From contig JAFVBR010000039.1 in the NCBI GenBank assembly GCA_017479885.1, positions 180,581 through 244,580 of the forward strand: a DNA stretch of 64,000 bases, given 5' to 3'. Both the position numbers and the translations under genes were made by a program. This DNA is from Paludibacteraceae bacterium (GTDB taxonomy: Bacteria; Bacteroidota; Bacteroidia; Bacteroidales; Paludibacteraceae). Positions 1 to 7,894 of this stretch are shown here, in pieces. A model generated the notes under the pieces. It did no database searches and was not told the DNA's origin. It saw nothing but the letters and a program-made list of their open reading frames with translations. Position 1 is the first letter of the stretch. Each line of letters starts with the position of its first letter.

Positions 1-179
1 TTGAACGCCTTTTTGAGTTCAGTGTACGGTTTGCCGAGAGTCTTTGACAGCACTCCACGCTTGCAGTAGCAGTAATCGCAGTTGTTTGAACAGCCGATGT
101 AGAAATTACATGCCCATTTTGCATACTCACCAGCCTTGCCGTTAGGTAAATAGATAGGATTATTTGAATTTCTTGACAT
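1..179 (-). CDS. Radical SAM protein, N-terminal part (runs off the left edge)
   Basis: Reading leftward from the ATG at 179, 59 codons are visible before the window ends. At about residues 30-37 they carry a CSNNCDYC motif (C-x3-C-x2-C), the iron-sulfur ligand pattern of radical SAM enzymes. This is followed by Tyr, Cys and a basic stretch. Small radical SAM proteins of unknown substrate are known in Bacteroidetes phages and mobile elements. The rest of the enzyme is outside the window, so the substrate cannot be guessed. It is the last visible gene of the leftward block, 30 bases downstream of the alpha-CTD regulator. Confidence 0.7.
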   Translation of the reverse strand, partial: MSRNSNNPIYLPNGKAGEYAKWACNFYIGCSNNCDYCYCKRGVLSKTLGKPYTELKKAF

Positions 180-209
180 TGTGGTAATTATTTTATGGTT
201 TAATGTTAT

Positions 210-1103
210 TTACTCAATATGTTCAGGATAGAGGTTCACGTCCATTCCCCAAGCCAGACCGTTTTCTTCAAGTAGTTCGTCCAACTCTGTGAGTGATTTC
301 TTGCCGAAATTGCGGAACTTCATCAATTCGGCACGGCGATAACGCAACAGGTCGCGTAATGTCTCAATCTCTGCCACCCGCAGCACATTTTGGCAACGCA
401 TAGAAAGGGGGAAATCAGACATGTGTTTAGCAAGTATCTTGCTTGTCTTCCATGTTTCTTCAGAAACCGTTATTGTCTTACCCTCTATGATTGAGTGCAG
501 GTGCGCAATCTCATCATTCTTCTCTTTTAACAACTCCTTGAGGTTGCTTATTTCAGAGTTGAGATGATAAAACGCCCCTTTTACGTTTGCGAACTTACGC
601 AGAGCCTTGTACCATATCTGTCTTGTGCGTTCACGGGTAAGATGTTGTGCTTTGCCTATCTCCTCAAAGGTTTTACCTTGCAGAGCATCCCATACAAACT
701 CTAATTCTCGTGAGGAAAGGTCGAAATCGTCCATATCAGCATATCTTTTCAACCCCTCAACGACAGCAAGCAGGGTGGTCTTGATAGCCTCTATTCGCCG
801 TGGAAACATGTTAAGATTCTGCATCCGTTCAAGATACTTGGTGCGCATATCACGCAGTTCGTTTGCCATCACTTGCCACTCGTCAATAATTTTCTGACGG
901 TATTCTTCGATTCCGATGGTGGCTTGCTGTATGTCCCTTATAGTTGCAGCGTGCCGCTCCACATCGTTGCGATTTGGGTAAAAGAGTTTGTTTCTCTTGA
1001 CGTATGACAATGTTCCTGCCTTGCAAAGGTTTCGGATGGTCTGTGTCGTAACACCTATTAAAAGAGCCGCATCAGCAGCCGATATGTATTTTTCTTTACT
1101 CAT
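210..1103 (-). CDS. Chimeric DNA-binding regulator: excisionase-type HTH, sigma region-4-like HTH, RNA polymerase alpha-CTD
   Basis: This 297-residue protein has three recognisable parts. The N-terminus (about 5-45) is a MerR/excisionase-type winged helix (AADAALLIGVTTQTIRNLCK). The middle (about 130-175) ends in a sigma-70 region-4-like helix-turn-helix (EEIGKAQHLTRERTRQIW). The C-terminus (about 235-285) is an RNA polymerase alpha C-terminal domain with its helix-hairpin-helix (FRNFGKKSLTELDELLEENG). A coiled-coil stretch links the last two. The ATG at 1103 is preferred over the upstream GTG at 1133 because the HTH begins there and it lies 2 bases after the methyltransferase stop. The domain set suggests a factor that binds DNA and mimics parts of the host polymerase, possibly to redirect transcription during phage growth. 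That role is inference; the domains are clear. Confidence 0.75.
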   Translation of the reverse strand: MSKEKYISAADAALLIGVTTQTIRNLCKAGTLSYVKRNKLFYPNRNDVERHAATIRDIQQATIGIEEYRQKIIDEWQVMANELRDMRTKYLERMQNLNMFPRRIEAIKTTLLAVVEGLKRYADMDDFDLSSRELEFVWDALQGKTFEEIGKAQHLTRERTRQIWYKALRKFANVKGAFYHLNSEISNLKELLKEKNDEIAHLHSIIEGKTITVSEETWKTSKILAKHMSDFPLSMRCQNVLRVAEIETLRDLLRYRRAELMKFRNFGKKSLTELDELLEENGLAWGMDVNLYPEHIE

Positions 1104-1105
1104 AA

Positions 1106-1819
1106 TCAAAACATTTTGGTTTGTTGTAGGCACTCTTTATAAAATCTTTTCTCCTGCATAGAATAATACTGCTCATCTATCTCGCAGCCCACAAAGTCAA
1201 AGCCCAATTCATAGGCTGCAATACGACTGCTGCCACTATCGAGGTGAGAATCGAAAATCTTATCTCCCTCTTTGGCATAGTTACGCAGTAGCCAAGCATA
1301 CAGAGCAACGGGCTTTTGGCATGGGTGATAGCGTTTCTCGTTGAGTTTCTTGTTCCCTTGTTGGCACATAGCGTCCTGTATGCGGCGGCTACAAGTGCGT
1401 CCCTGTATCATGCCGCTCCACATAAAACGCACAATGTCGGTACGTGTGTCAAAAGACTGGTAGGCAATCTCGCAGCCGTATTGGTCGCTGTCGCCGTTCA
1501 TCTTATCCCAAACAATCATTCCGCCACGCAGACCGAAGTAGTTTGCACCGAAGATGATTTGGCTCTTGCTTACGCGGAATAACTGCTCAAAATACTCCGG
1601 CTGCGGTTGTATATCCCAGTCTTTCTTGCCGTAGTTAGGAGCGTCCACATGCAACCATGAGCCGTTTTTCTGTTTGCACATGTCGGGCTTGACGGAGGGT
1701 TTGTCGCCGCCTATGCCGTATGGTGGGTCGCAGATAGCGAGGTCAAAAAACTTGTCCGGGAGCGTCTGCATATACTCCACGCAGTCCTGCTTATATACTA
1801 TGCTCTGTGGATTGGTCAT
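1106..1819 (-). CDS. DNA adenine/cytosine N-methyltransferase
   Basis: This 237-residue methyltransferase carries the catalytic DPPYGIG motif near residue 31. A late SAM-binding segment (HLDSGSSRIAAYELGFDFVG, about 194-213) is followed by CEID. The order, catalytic motif before SAM pocket, is that of the beta class of N6-adenine/N4-cytosine methyltransferases. The SAM loop reads HLDSGSS where DPFLGSGT is usual, so it is somewhat divergent. No restriction partner lies next to it, which fits a solitary phage methyltransferase protecting phage DNA or regulating genes. The target sequence cannot be read from the gene. Confidence 0.85.
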   Translation of the reverse strand: MTNPQSIVYKQDCVEYMQTLPDKFFDLAICDPPYGIGGDKPSVKPDMCKQKNGSWLHVDAPNYGKKDWDIQPQPEYFEQLFRVSKSQIIFGANYFGLRGGMIVWDKMNGDSDQYGCEIAYQSFDTRTDIVRFMWSGMIQGRTCSRRIQDAMCQQGNKKLNEKRYHPCQKPVALYAWLLRNYAKEGDKIFDSHLDSGSSRIAAYELGFDFVGCEIDEQYYSMQEKRFYKECLQQTKMF

Positions 1820-1849
1820 TATATTTATTATTCGTATATGTCGCTTAAG

Positions 1850-2299
1850 TTACTTGTTTCTCTTATCAGCAAAATGCTGCTTGACACTCGCAATGCTATT
1901 AGCCTTGCCCTCCTGTGTGGCATAACCGCGTTTACGCGGTTCTATACCCATATTCTTGATATTACGCAACATTGTTACCCGTGATACGCCGTATTTTGCA
2001 GCAAGTTTGCGCATTGGCATAACGGCATAGTTCGCGATGATGAAATCCTTATCTTCTTCCGAAAGTTTATTAACAAGCGCATGGCTGCGTATCTTCGTGA
2101 CGGTGCGTTTGTGAGTCTCTTGCGATGTAGGTCTTTCATCCGCAGGTTGCGGTTCTTGCATAGGAAAAACTGGAGTGACCTCTCGCGGCTCAAAATCAGA
2201 ACAAGCACGGTAGTCAGTGCGCGTATCATGGAAGAATCTGTCGCAGAACCCTGCTGACAGATACACTCCATTGATGTATTTACAATCATTACAGGTCAT
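1850..2299 (-). CDS. Small zinc-finger plus helix-turn-helix protein
   Basis: This 149-residue protein starts with a cysteine cluster (TCNDCKY, then C19, then C33 followed by SDFEP), a likely zinc-binding knuckle. After a charged linker, residues 80-120 form a resolvase/sigma-type HTH (MRKLAAKYGVSRVTMLRNIK). The cysteine knuckle resembles two other small proteins of this element (2591-2749 and 18878-19036). It overlaps the upstream gene by 4 bases (ATGA at 2296-2299). A DNA-binding regulatory role is likely but unproven. Confidence 0.65.
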   Translation of the reverse strand: MTCNDCKYINGVYLSAGFCDRFFHDTRTDYRACSDFEPREVTPVFPMQEPQPADERPTSQETHKRTVTKIRSHALVNKLSEEDKDFIIANYAVMPMRKLAAKYGVSRVTMLRNIKNMGIEPRKRGYATQEGKANSIASVKQHFADKRNK

Positions 2300-2598
2300 G
2301 GCTCATTTTGGTCTGTCAATTCAATAGGTATTTCGCTACCACTTGTATAGGCACTCTCATGTCGTATAGGAGCAGGGTCTATCACTTCTGTCTCTAAAAA
2401 AACCGAGACACCAAGCAAACGTAGTTCACTTATATAACGTTTTGCATCTAATATAGGTTGATAGGTATTGCCGCGAGGAACAAAGCACCTCATCACCTGC
2501 CACCAACCGTCAAAGTATGCCTTAACAATGACCGTCCCTGTCGGAACTTTCGTCCGCAGGCCGTCAAATAGTTTGATTTCGTGTAATTCGTTATCCAT
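2296..2598 (-). CDS. Hypothetical phage protein
   Basis: A 100-residue protein of unknown function, rich in beta-type sequence (GLRTKVPTGTVIVKAYFDGW). The start was chosen at the ATG at 2598, which overlaps the stop of the upstream 52-residue gene (ATGGATAA). A longer reading from 2643 is possible but would run far into that gene. Its stop overlaps the next gene by 4 bases, as is common in this block. Confidence 0.5.
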   Translation of the reverse strand: MDNELHEIKLFDGLRTKVPTGTVIVKAYFDGWWQVMRCFVPRGNTYQPILDAKRYISELRLLGVSVFLETEVIDPAPIRHESAYTSGSEIPIELTDQNEP

Positions 2599-2749
2599 AG
2601 TTCTTAATACTCCAATTATTGCATTGCTTGCCGTCCGTGGCATATAGTGGTAACTTATATGGGTTGCGTCCTAATATATCGCACCATTGATAAGCGTCTA
2701 TATAATGACAGCAGTTGCCGCAACATTGATGTTCTTTCTCTGTCTCCAT
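2591..2749 (-). CDS. 52-residue cysteine-rich protein
   Basis: A short frame with six cysteines: Cys-Cys-x2-Cys-Cys near the start (QCCGNCCHYI), Cys23, and a final QCNNW. The pattern C-x2-C ... C ... C-x2-aromatic matches the N-terminus of the 1850-2299 protein and the small protein at 18878-19036. This suggests a zinc-knuckle family amplified in this element. It begins 1 base after the upstream gene ends and overlaps the next start. Confidence 0.55.
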   Translation of the reverse strand: METEKEHQCCGNCCHYIDAYQWCDILGRNPYKLPLYATDGKQCNNWSIKNYG

Positions 2750-2750
2750 A

Positions 2751-3149
2751 TTATTGAATCAAGACTGACAACACCTCTTCGATAGCTTGCTCTGCCGCAT
2801 GTGGGTGTGTAGCAGCATCTCCGCTCTTACGTATGCCGATACACTCTGCCGTGCTTCTTGTAGCAGCACACCAGTGATAGCCTTTAGCAACGTTGCAAAG
2901 ATTGTTCGGAACGATCCATATCTCTACACCCTTTCTCTTGCGCAGCCAGTCCATAGTCGTAGCAAGCGTAGGAGCAGCCCAACCGCTTTCTTCATCATCA
3001 TTGCAAAAACGACCTTTGCATAATTCGTATCGGGAGAAACTATCATTATGCGATGTCTTCTCATAATAATTCCCAACCGTCATGTCAAATCCTAAATCTC
3101 GCAATTTCATTGCGGCATTAAGCGATACTTTTTTTGTACTTGTAGTCAT
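2751..3149 (-). CDS. Hypothetical phage protein
   Basis: A 132-residue soluble protein of a kind often seen in Bacteroidetes phages and conjugative elements, with no assigned role. It has a conserved-looking block (APTLATTMDWLRKRKGVEIW) and a C-terminus ending in a helix (AEQAIEEVLSVLI). The ATG at 3149 overlaps by 4 bases the stop of a short frame that appears to be frameshifted (3146-3263). No catalytic motif is visible. Confidence 0.55.
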   Translation of the reverse strand: MTTSTKKVSLNAAMKLRDLGFDMTVGNYYEKTSHNDSFSRYELCKGRFCNDDEESGWAAPTLATTMDWLRKRKGVEIWIVPNNLCNVAKGYHWCAATRSTAECIGIRKSGDAATHPHAAEQAIEEVLSVLIQ

Positions 3150-3263
3150 AATGCTAATTTGTTTTTAATCGCAGTATCAAAATCAAGACGTGAACAGTCC
3201 TTGCCTGATATATTCCTTTCGGAATAACATTTGAGTATTCTATATGCGTGTATTATTTTTCAT
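3146..3263 (-). pseudogene. Possible small gene with a one-base frameshift
   Basis: The 200 bases between genes here hold a coding-like frame that reads into the ATGA overlap with the next gene, just as its neighbours do (YRILKCYSERNISGKDCSRL and onward to a TGA at 3146). That frame has no start codon. The ATG at 3263 would lead into it if the run of five A (3256-3260, complement) lost one base. It may be a degraded 37-residue gene, a sequencing error, or a frameshifted gene. Confidence 0.3.
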
Positions 3264-3348
3264 TGCATTATAGGGTTTAGCAGGCACTATACAATAACAC
3301 CGTACACCTTGCATCTACAAATAACAGTGATGGCACAAAGCAATATAT

Positions 3349-3723
3349 TTATAATTGTATTTCATCTTCAATTCCACAAAGTTTGAAAGCGTGCTGAAGT
3401 TGGTGAATGTAAGTAACATTCATACTTACATTTGTACCGCAGTTGATGTTCCAGTTACTATGACCGTCTGCATAGTTTCCTCCATAAATATGTAGTCCAT
3501 AACATTCCCAATAGTCTCCAAACACAAAGTCGTGAAAGACAAACCCATTTTTGTTTAAGATTTCGGGAGTAATAGCGATGGGGAACAACTCATCTATGTG
3601 AACGAGGCGATAGGCATTGGGGCTAATGCTAATTAAGCACTCTTCTTCTCTAATTTCTAAAATTCTTTTGGGAGTATTTTCATATAAAACCCAGTCTTCC
3701 AACATCAGTTCATTTGCTTTCAT
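3349..3723 (-). CDS. Hypothetical phage/mobile-element protein, paralogue of 5440-5721
   Basis: A 124-residue protein with the stretch FPIAITPEILNKNGF in the middle and a C-terminus reading YIHQLQHAFKLCGIEDEIQL. The same C-terminal pattern (IHDLQHAMRMCGI) closes the protein at 5440-5721, so the two are paralogues. Proteins of this type are widespread in Bacteroidetes phages and integrative elements, but no function is known to me. It overlaps the upstream gene by 4 bases. Confidence 0.6.
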   Translation of the reverse strand: MKANELMLEDWVLYENTPKRILEIREEECLISISPNAYRLVHIDELFPIAITPEILNKNGFVFHDFVFGDYWECYGLHIYGGNYADGHSNWNINCGTNVSMNVTYIHQLQHAFKLCGIEDEIQL

Positions 3724-3893
3724 AACTCAACAATTTCTATAGGTTGTGATATCCATTTTACTGCTTCTTCTGCTTTCTTCTTGGTAGAAAATAGTGCCTT
3801 GTGTTTTTGTGAGGATGCCCAATAAGTGAGCAGCCATTTACCGTTTTCTCTATTTTTCAAGGCATACAAATGTTCGTATTCTGTTGCTTTCAT
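3720..3893 (-). CDS. 57-residue hypothetical protein
   Basis: A short frame with both ends tied to neighbours: its ATG at 3893 is 2 bases after the upstream stop, and its TGA overlaps the next ATG (3720-3723). It is basic, with a lysine-rich helix (FSTKKKAEEAVKWI). No motif gives a function. The tight operon spacing is the main support. Confidence 0.55.
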   Translation of the reverse strand: MKATEYEHLYALKNRENGKWLLTYWASSQKHKALFSTKKKAEEAVKWISQPIEIVEL

Positions 3894-3895
3894 AA

Positions 3896-4432
3896 CTAAT
3901 CTTCGTTTTTATATATTCGTACTTTGCCGTGCATGTCTTTTGCAAGTATATACGGCTTTCGGTTTAACATAAAGTGTAGCAGCGGCTCATCGCCTAACGC
4001 TCTCGTCAGCTTAAGTTCGGAGATATGCCAATAATAGGCTTTTCTATGCGGCTCTTTCTCTCGTTGCCACATGCCCAAAATCCGAATACCGTCCTTCAGA
4101 CAACGCTCTGCTCGCCGAGTCTTTTTATCATAGAACAGGTTAAGGAGTTCGCGCCTCTTTCGTTCATCAAGATTGACATGGAATGTGAGTGTCTTCGGCT
4201 CTGTATTGGCATGCAGACAATTACATTTAGTCGGGTTTTGAACAGCGGGAGTGTCGAGGGTTGCTGCGTGTGTGAAGTCAAGTCCGTCCTCTTTCAATGG
4301 GGGCAACTCGTGCCAATCATCACCGCTGTTGCTCTTTCTGATATACACTTTGGGCTGTGAACTTTTCATTTCTGCAAGAATTTTAGGATATGTGTGTGAG
4401 GAGCGTCCTCCGAATTTAATTTCACGTGTCAT
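3896..4432 (-). CDS. Hypothetical phage protein
   Basis: A 178-residue charged protein. The N-terminal part is polar with a possible metal-binding spot (KCNCLHANTE, about 69-78). The C-terminal part has a likely folded domain (MWQREKEPHRKAYYWHISEL) and ends basic. No known family recognised. It is spaced 12 bases from the upstream gene. Confidence 0.5.
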   Translation of the reverse strand: MTREIKFGGRSSHTYPKILAEMKSSQPKVYIRKSNSGDDWHELPPLKEDGLDFTHAATLDTPAVQNPTKCNCLHANTEPKTLTFHVNLDERKRRELLNLFYDKKTRRAERCLKDGIRILGMWQREKEPHRKAYYWHISELKLTRALGDEPLLHFMLNRKPYILAKDMHGKVRIYKNED

Positions 4433-4444
4433 AGATGTTCTCTT

Positions 4445-4996
4445 TTAATACATCTTCTTCTTAAACTCGTCTCCAAGCACAGGAGAAAAGCGTTTGACTA
4501 AATTCAATACCAGATTGCCGCTCATTCCTGAATGTCCTTGTTCATAAAATACCTTTTCTGCTTGTTCCAAAGCCGTAGCGGTATCTTCTTTATTATACAT
4601 CAGCACACGGATAATATCAAGCATGGATTGTATCTCCATTCCATGATACAAGTCGCTGCACCGAATTGGCAATATCTTGACAAAATAATCCCACTCGCTT
4701 TCCTTAATGAACCCTTTGGCTTTTTCCTTGTATTCCTCCACCGTAGCAGGGACGCGCTCTTGGTGCTCTTTCTCCTGTCGTTTATACTCTTCTGCCCTTT
4801 TGCGCAAATCCTCATCGAACTCGGCTTTACTCTTTCCCGTAATAATCTGATAGCACTTGTCCAATGTCATTTGGCTTGTAATAGTGTGGTCGTTGAATGA
4901 GCCGGACGTTACATCTCCTGTCCTAATTGCTTCTTCGTGAAGCGAGCGAAATGCATCATCTATTCCCATCCCTGCATGAAAATCTACTTGTGTCAT
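4445..4996 (-). CDS. Hypothetical phage protein
   Basis: A 183-residue, mostly helical protein with a strongly charged coiled-coil stretch (about 58-95) followed by a compact domain (WDYFVKILPIRCSDLYHGME). No catalytic or metal motif is visible. It belongs to the leftward early block and is conserved enough in composition to look coding throughout. Confidence 0.55.
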   Translation of the reverse strand: MTQVDFHAGMGIDDAFRSLHEEAIRTGDVTSGSFNDHTITSQMTLDKCYQIITGKSKAEFDEDLRKRAEEYKRQEKEHQERVPATVEEYKEKAKGFIKESEWDYFVKILPIRCSDLYHGMEIQSMLDIIRVLMYNKEDTATALEQAEKVFYEQGHSGMSGNLVLNLVKRFSPVLGDEFKKKMY

Positions 4997-5077
4997 AATT
5001 TTAGTTATTTAGTTGTATTTAGAACGCACATTTGCGCTGCTCTTATTGCTCCTATTTCTCTTGTCATAATAGAGTGA

Positions 5078-5443
5078 CTATTTTTGTTTTTTCTTGTTTT
5101 TACCGCCGTTCTGACGTATCAATTCGTCAAAATACTCTTGTCTGCTCGGTATGTCGTACCTCTCTTTTTCTTCGGGAGTCGGCTCTCGCTCTTCTCCGCA
5201 TTTCGCACAACGCATGAGCGTAAACGCTCGATGTGAAGTGGACGTTGGTTGCCAGTTGTGCTGACCGTCATTCAAGCAGTCTGCTTTGTAAGACTCAAAC
5301 ATGATTTCGATGCTTGCAGTCGCAATGAAACGCCGTCTGCAATTTCTGCACTCTACGATGCTGTCTTCGCCGTCTCGTAAGTTTAAGTTTTCATCGGAGA
5401 CTTCAGTCGTTTTGCCACAATATGGACATTTAATAGTACTCAT
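5078..5443 (-). CDS. Zinc-ribbon protein
   Basis: This 121-residue protein opens with CPYCG (about 6-10) and then CRNCRRRF (about 31-38), a classic zinc ribbon. A second cysteine pair (CAKCGEE) follows at about 81-87. The tail is lysine-rich. The ATG at 5443 was chosen because it overlaps the upstream stop by 4 bases and starts right at the ribbon. The longer frame from 5470 would lie inside the upstream gene. It is likely a nucleic-acid-binding phage accessory protein. Confidence 0.6.
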   Translation of the reverse strand: MSTIKCPYCGKTTEVSDENLNLRDGEDSIVECRNCRRRFIATASIEIMFESYKADCLNDGQHNWQPTSTSHRAFTLMRCAKCGEEREPTPEEKERYDIPSRQEYFDELIRQNGGKNKKKQK

Positions 5444-5721
5444 AGTTCTATTCCTTTTATTATACCACACATACGCATAGCGTGTTGCAGGTCGTGAATT
5501 TTATAAAAATCTCTTCCAAGTGTTACTTTCTTTGTGGTGTCGCTGAACTTGTCATAAGTAGTCACCTCAATTCCCCACTCACCTACGCTACTGTCATAGT
5601 CTATTACTGTTACGATACTATAACCGTCACCTGCATATACAGAACGTTGATAGATGGTGTAACCATTTTTGTCTTGACCCTTGCCAAAACCATTTTTCAA
5701 AAGAACATCTTCTGTAATCAT
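5440..5721 (-). CDS. Hypothetical protein, paralogue of 3349-3723
   Basis: A 93-residue protein beginning MITEDVLLKNGFGKG and ending IHDLQHAMRMCGIIKGIEL. Both ends mirror the protein at 3349-3723, which has ITPEILNKNGF and IHQLQHAFKLCGI. It lacks the N-terminal part of the longer paralogue. Function unknown. Confidence 0.55.
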   Translation of the reverse strand: MITEDVLLKNGFGKGQDKNGYTIYQRSVYAGDGYSIVTVIDYDSSVGEWGIEVTTYDKFSDTTKKVTLGRDFYKIHDLQHAMRMCGIIKGIEL

Positions 5722-5732
5722 TGCCGTATGAT

Positions 5733-5873
5733 TTATTCTGTGCTGTCTATCTCGCAGCCACAGGAGTTATAGAGATAAACTTTAGTACCTTTTACTTTGA
5801 TGCAATCGCCGTCTTGCATGTTTCGCGCCCATTGTTTCATGGTGGCTTGCGCATGTAAACTCAAGTGTGCCAT
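5733..5873 (-). CDS. 46-residue hypothetical protein
   Basis: A short frame that fills the space between 5721 and 5876. Its ATG lies 2 bases after the upstream stop. The sequence is a plausible small beta domain (MQDGDCIKVKGTKVYLYNS) ending with a Cys-Gly-Cys. No family recognised. Tight spacing and normal codon use support it. Confidence 0.45.
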   Translation of the reverse strand: MAHLSLHAQATMKQWARNMQDGDCIKVKGTKVYLYNSCGCEIDSTE

Positions 5874-5875
5874 AA

Positions 5876-6247
5876 TTAACCTATTCTTCTGCCAAGTTTA
5901 ATAATAAATACATCTTCATCGGGTGCGCCCCATTCAGGGTTGCCTCTGCCTATATCCAAGCCTTTGAACTCAAACAGCATTGTCGTTTTGCCGCCTTGCC
6001 CTTTGTGAAAACGGACTGCATCATACTGCCGTATGCCGTAACCAAGCAGTAGTTCACGTATCTTAAAGGTCGGGTAAGTGTACATCTTTTCAAATACACC
6101 ATCCCAGTATTTTTTCTGTCCGCGGTTTCTCCAATAGAGCAGGCGGTTGGCATAATACGGACGCAAATCGCGGTATTCTTCGTGCTTCTCGCCACGCTCT
6201 ATCATATCAAACCACTCGTATTTTAACGACAAATCCAGTGCGTACAT
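5876..6247 (-). CDS. ASCH-domain protein
   Basis: This 123-residue protein matches the ASCH (PUA-like) fold: LSLKYEWFDMIERGEKHEEY near the start, RPYYANR, then KYWDGVFEKM and a beta-rich end. In the family the first motif, basically K-W-x5-G-x-K-x3-R/Y, lines an RNA or nucleotide pocket. Phages commonly carry such proteins, with RNA binding or modified-nucleoside roles proposed. The start at 6247 lies 5 bases after the upstream stop and begins just before the domain. Confidence 0.65.
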   Translation of the reverse strand: MYALDLSLKYEWFDMIERGEKHEEYRDLRPYYANRLLYWRNRGQKKYWDGVFEKMYTYPTFKIRELLLGYGIRQYDAVRFHKGQGGKTTMLFEFKGLDIGRGNPEWGAPDEDVFIIKLGRRIG

Positions 6248-6251
6248 AACC

Positions 6252-6932
6252 TTACTCGTTTTGAGATTCATTATAATGGGAACGTATGTACACCTCATCT
6301 TCATCTGTTACGATGTACGCTAACTTCAGAAAGCGCATAGCCGTTTCGATGTTGTCGTCTGCTATCGGGAGGTAATCGTTTTTCAGTCGTGAAGTCAATG
6401 ATATGCGCTTGTTAATCACCTCACGCGCTTCGTTGATTCGGCTGTTCATTTCCTCTAATGCCTCACTAATGCGCTCTATCAACTCATCATACTCGGCACG
6501 CGCCTTTTTGTAAGCCGTTTCAAGTTTTGCATTTTGCTCTTTTATGGCTTTATTCTGTTCGTACACGTCACTGCTATACACCGCCTGTGGTTCAACGGCT
6601 AACATGTTTCTTCGACCGTTATAGTCTTTACCAAAACCGGGCACGAAACGCGGAATACCGTATTCGTCAAGCAATCCCGATGTCGTTGTTTGTTGCATAA
6701 CGGCTAACACTTTCTCGGCGTCCTCTTTGCTTGTGAACGCAATACGTCTGCCGATAAGCGGAATGGCATACACAACCAAATCAGGTTTCAACTCTTCTGT
6801 GAGTTGCGGTTTAGTCGGTTCTACGGGGAAAACGATGCCGTTCTCTGCCAGTTCGATTTTCTTGTAGGTCTTAATCTGTTCGGGGAAGAGGTTAAAAATC
6901 TCCAAGTCCGAGAGTTCTGCAAATTTCTTCAT
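6252..6932 (-). CDS. Hypothetical coiled-coil protein
   Basis: A 226-residue protein with an N-terminal mixed domain, then a long heptad coiled coil (about 120-180), and a short acidic end. The early part contains FPVEPTKPQLTEELKPDLVV and a basic segment (IGRRIAFTSKEDAEKV). It may be a scaffold or a DNA-metabolism accessory protein, but nothing visible decides this. Confidence 0.5.
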   Translation of the reverse strand: MKKFAELSDLEIFNLFPEQIKTYKKIELAENGIVFPVEPTKPQLTEELKPDLVVYAIPLIGRRIAFTSKEDAEKVLAVMQQTTTSGLLDEYGIPRFVPGFGKDYNGRRNMLAVEPQAVYSSDVYEQNKAIKEQNAKLETAYKKARAEYDELIERISEALEEMNSRINEAREVINKRISLTSRLKNDYLPIADDNIETAMRFLKLAYIVTDEDEVYIRSHYNESQNE

Positions 6933-6958
6933 GCTTCTAAAAATTTAGTTATTGAAAG

Positions 6959-7300
6959 TTATTTTATCTCAATTACATGAGCGTTATTGTACTTATATCT
7001 ACTTGCTACTTTTTCAGCGGTTGCCTTGTCATTAAACAACATGGCATAACTTGCATCGTGCGACCACCAAAAACTTTTTGTCTTGTTTCTATCCACAAGG
7101 AACAATCGTTTTATCAAATGTCGGTTGTATTGTGTGGATTGTACTATTGCAAACTTGCCTTTCGCGTATGTGCTAAATTTGCTCTTTTCTGCAAGGTAAG
7201 CGCGTTTCTCTCTGTCTGAATAAGGCTCAAAATCAGCATCTTCTTCAAAACAATCATATAAATCAGATAATGCCTCTGCCTCTGTTACGTAATCATTCAT
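6959..7300 (-). CDS. Hypothetical phage protein
   Basis: A 113-residue protein with an acidic N-terminus and a beta-rich C-terminal half (FLVDRNKTKSFWWSHDASYA). No motif recognised. It sits 13 bases from the next gene in the same direction. Confidence 0.5.
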   Translation of the reverse strand: MNDYVTEAEALSDLYDCFEEDADFEPYSDREKRAYLAEKSKFSTYAKGKFAIVQSTQYNRHLIKRLFLVDRNKTKSFWWSHDASYAMLFNDKATAEKVASRYKYNNAHVIEIK

Positions 7301-7313
7301 AACATTGTGCCAT

Positions 7314-7502
7314 TTAGGAGTTGTTTATATCTTTGAGGTTCACGCCGTCCACTTTGCCTTTGTCTATTGCCCTGCGAGCCTGCTTTGACAGATAGTGCTG
7401 TTTGCGAGTTCTGCCATGTTTGGTTCTCACATTTATGCGCTCTTCAAGGGCGTAACCCTCGCAAGTAACGGCGTAACATGCTTTTTTCATTGACGTTTTC
7501 AT
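7314..7502 (-). CDS. 62-residue basic protein
   Basis: A small, very basic protein (middle RTKHGRTRKQHYLSKQARRA) whose ATG overlaps the upstream stop by 4 bases. Its basic charge suggests nucleic-acid binding. No family recognised. Confidence 0.5.
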   Translation of the reverse strand: MKTSMKKACYAVTCEGYALEERINVRTKHGRTRKQHYLSKQARRAIDKGKVDGVNLKDINNS

Positions 7503-7852
7503 TGTGCTTTACATTTTTCTATAATAGAGTGTATAGTACACATATCTTCAGTACTCAATTTTTCAAGATTGGCAGGCTTATCGCAAAATTGCATAATAGC
7601 ACTTTTCATTTTGCTACGTTTATTTGCCTCTTCAATCTCTTTAATGTCTTTTTCTGTTGCATGACGTGCGTGAGAGTAATCGTTGCCCATCATTTTACCG
7701 TCAGACTTTCGCCATGTGTAATAGTCAGTCTTGAATTGTGCCTTACTTACACTTGTTACGGTCAGCAATTCTTTTCGTGGCGGATAATTGCCTACATAGA
7801 AGTAAATTTTATCACCGACCTTTATATCTTCAAAATTCTCATTAGCCCACAT
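7499..7852 (-). CDS. First gene of the leftward block, hypothetical
   Basis: A 117-residue protein, first behind the promoter at 7895-7926. The N-terminal half looks like a small beta barrel (FEDIKVGDKIYFYVGNYPPR), similar in feel to KOW/SH3-like folds. The C-terminal half is helical. Function unknown. Confidence 0.55.
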   Translation of the reverse strand: MWANENFEDIKVGDKIYFYVGNYPPRKELLTVTSVSKAQFKTDYYTWRKSDGKMMGNDYSHARHATEKDIKEIEEANKRSKMKSAIMQFCDKPANLEKLSTEDMCTIHSIIEKCKAQ

Positions 7853-7894
7853 GTTGTTTGTATTTAATTAAAGTGTTATTTTAATTTCACGCTG

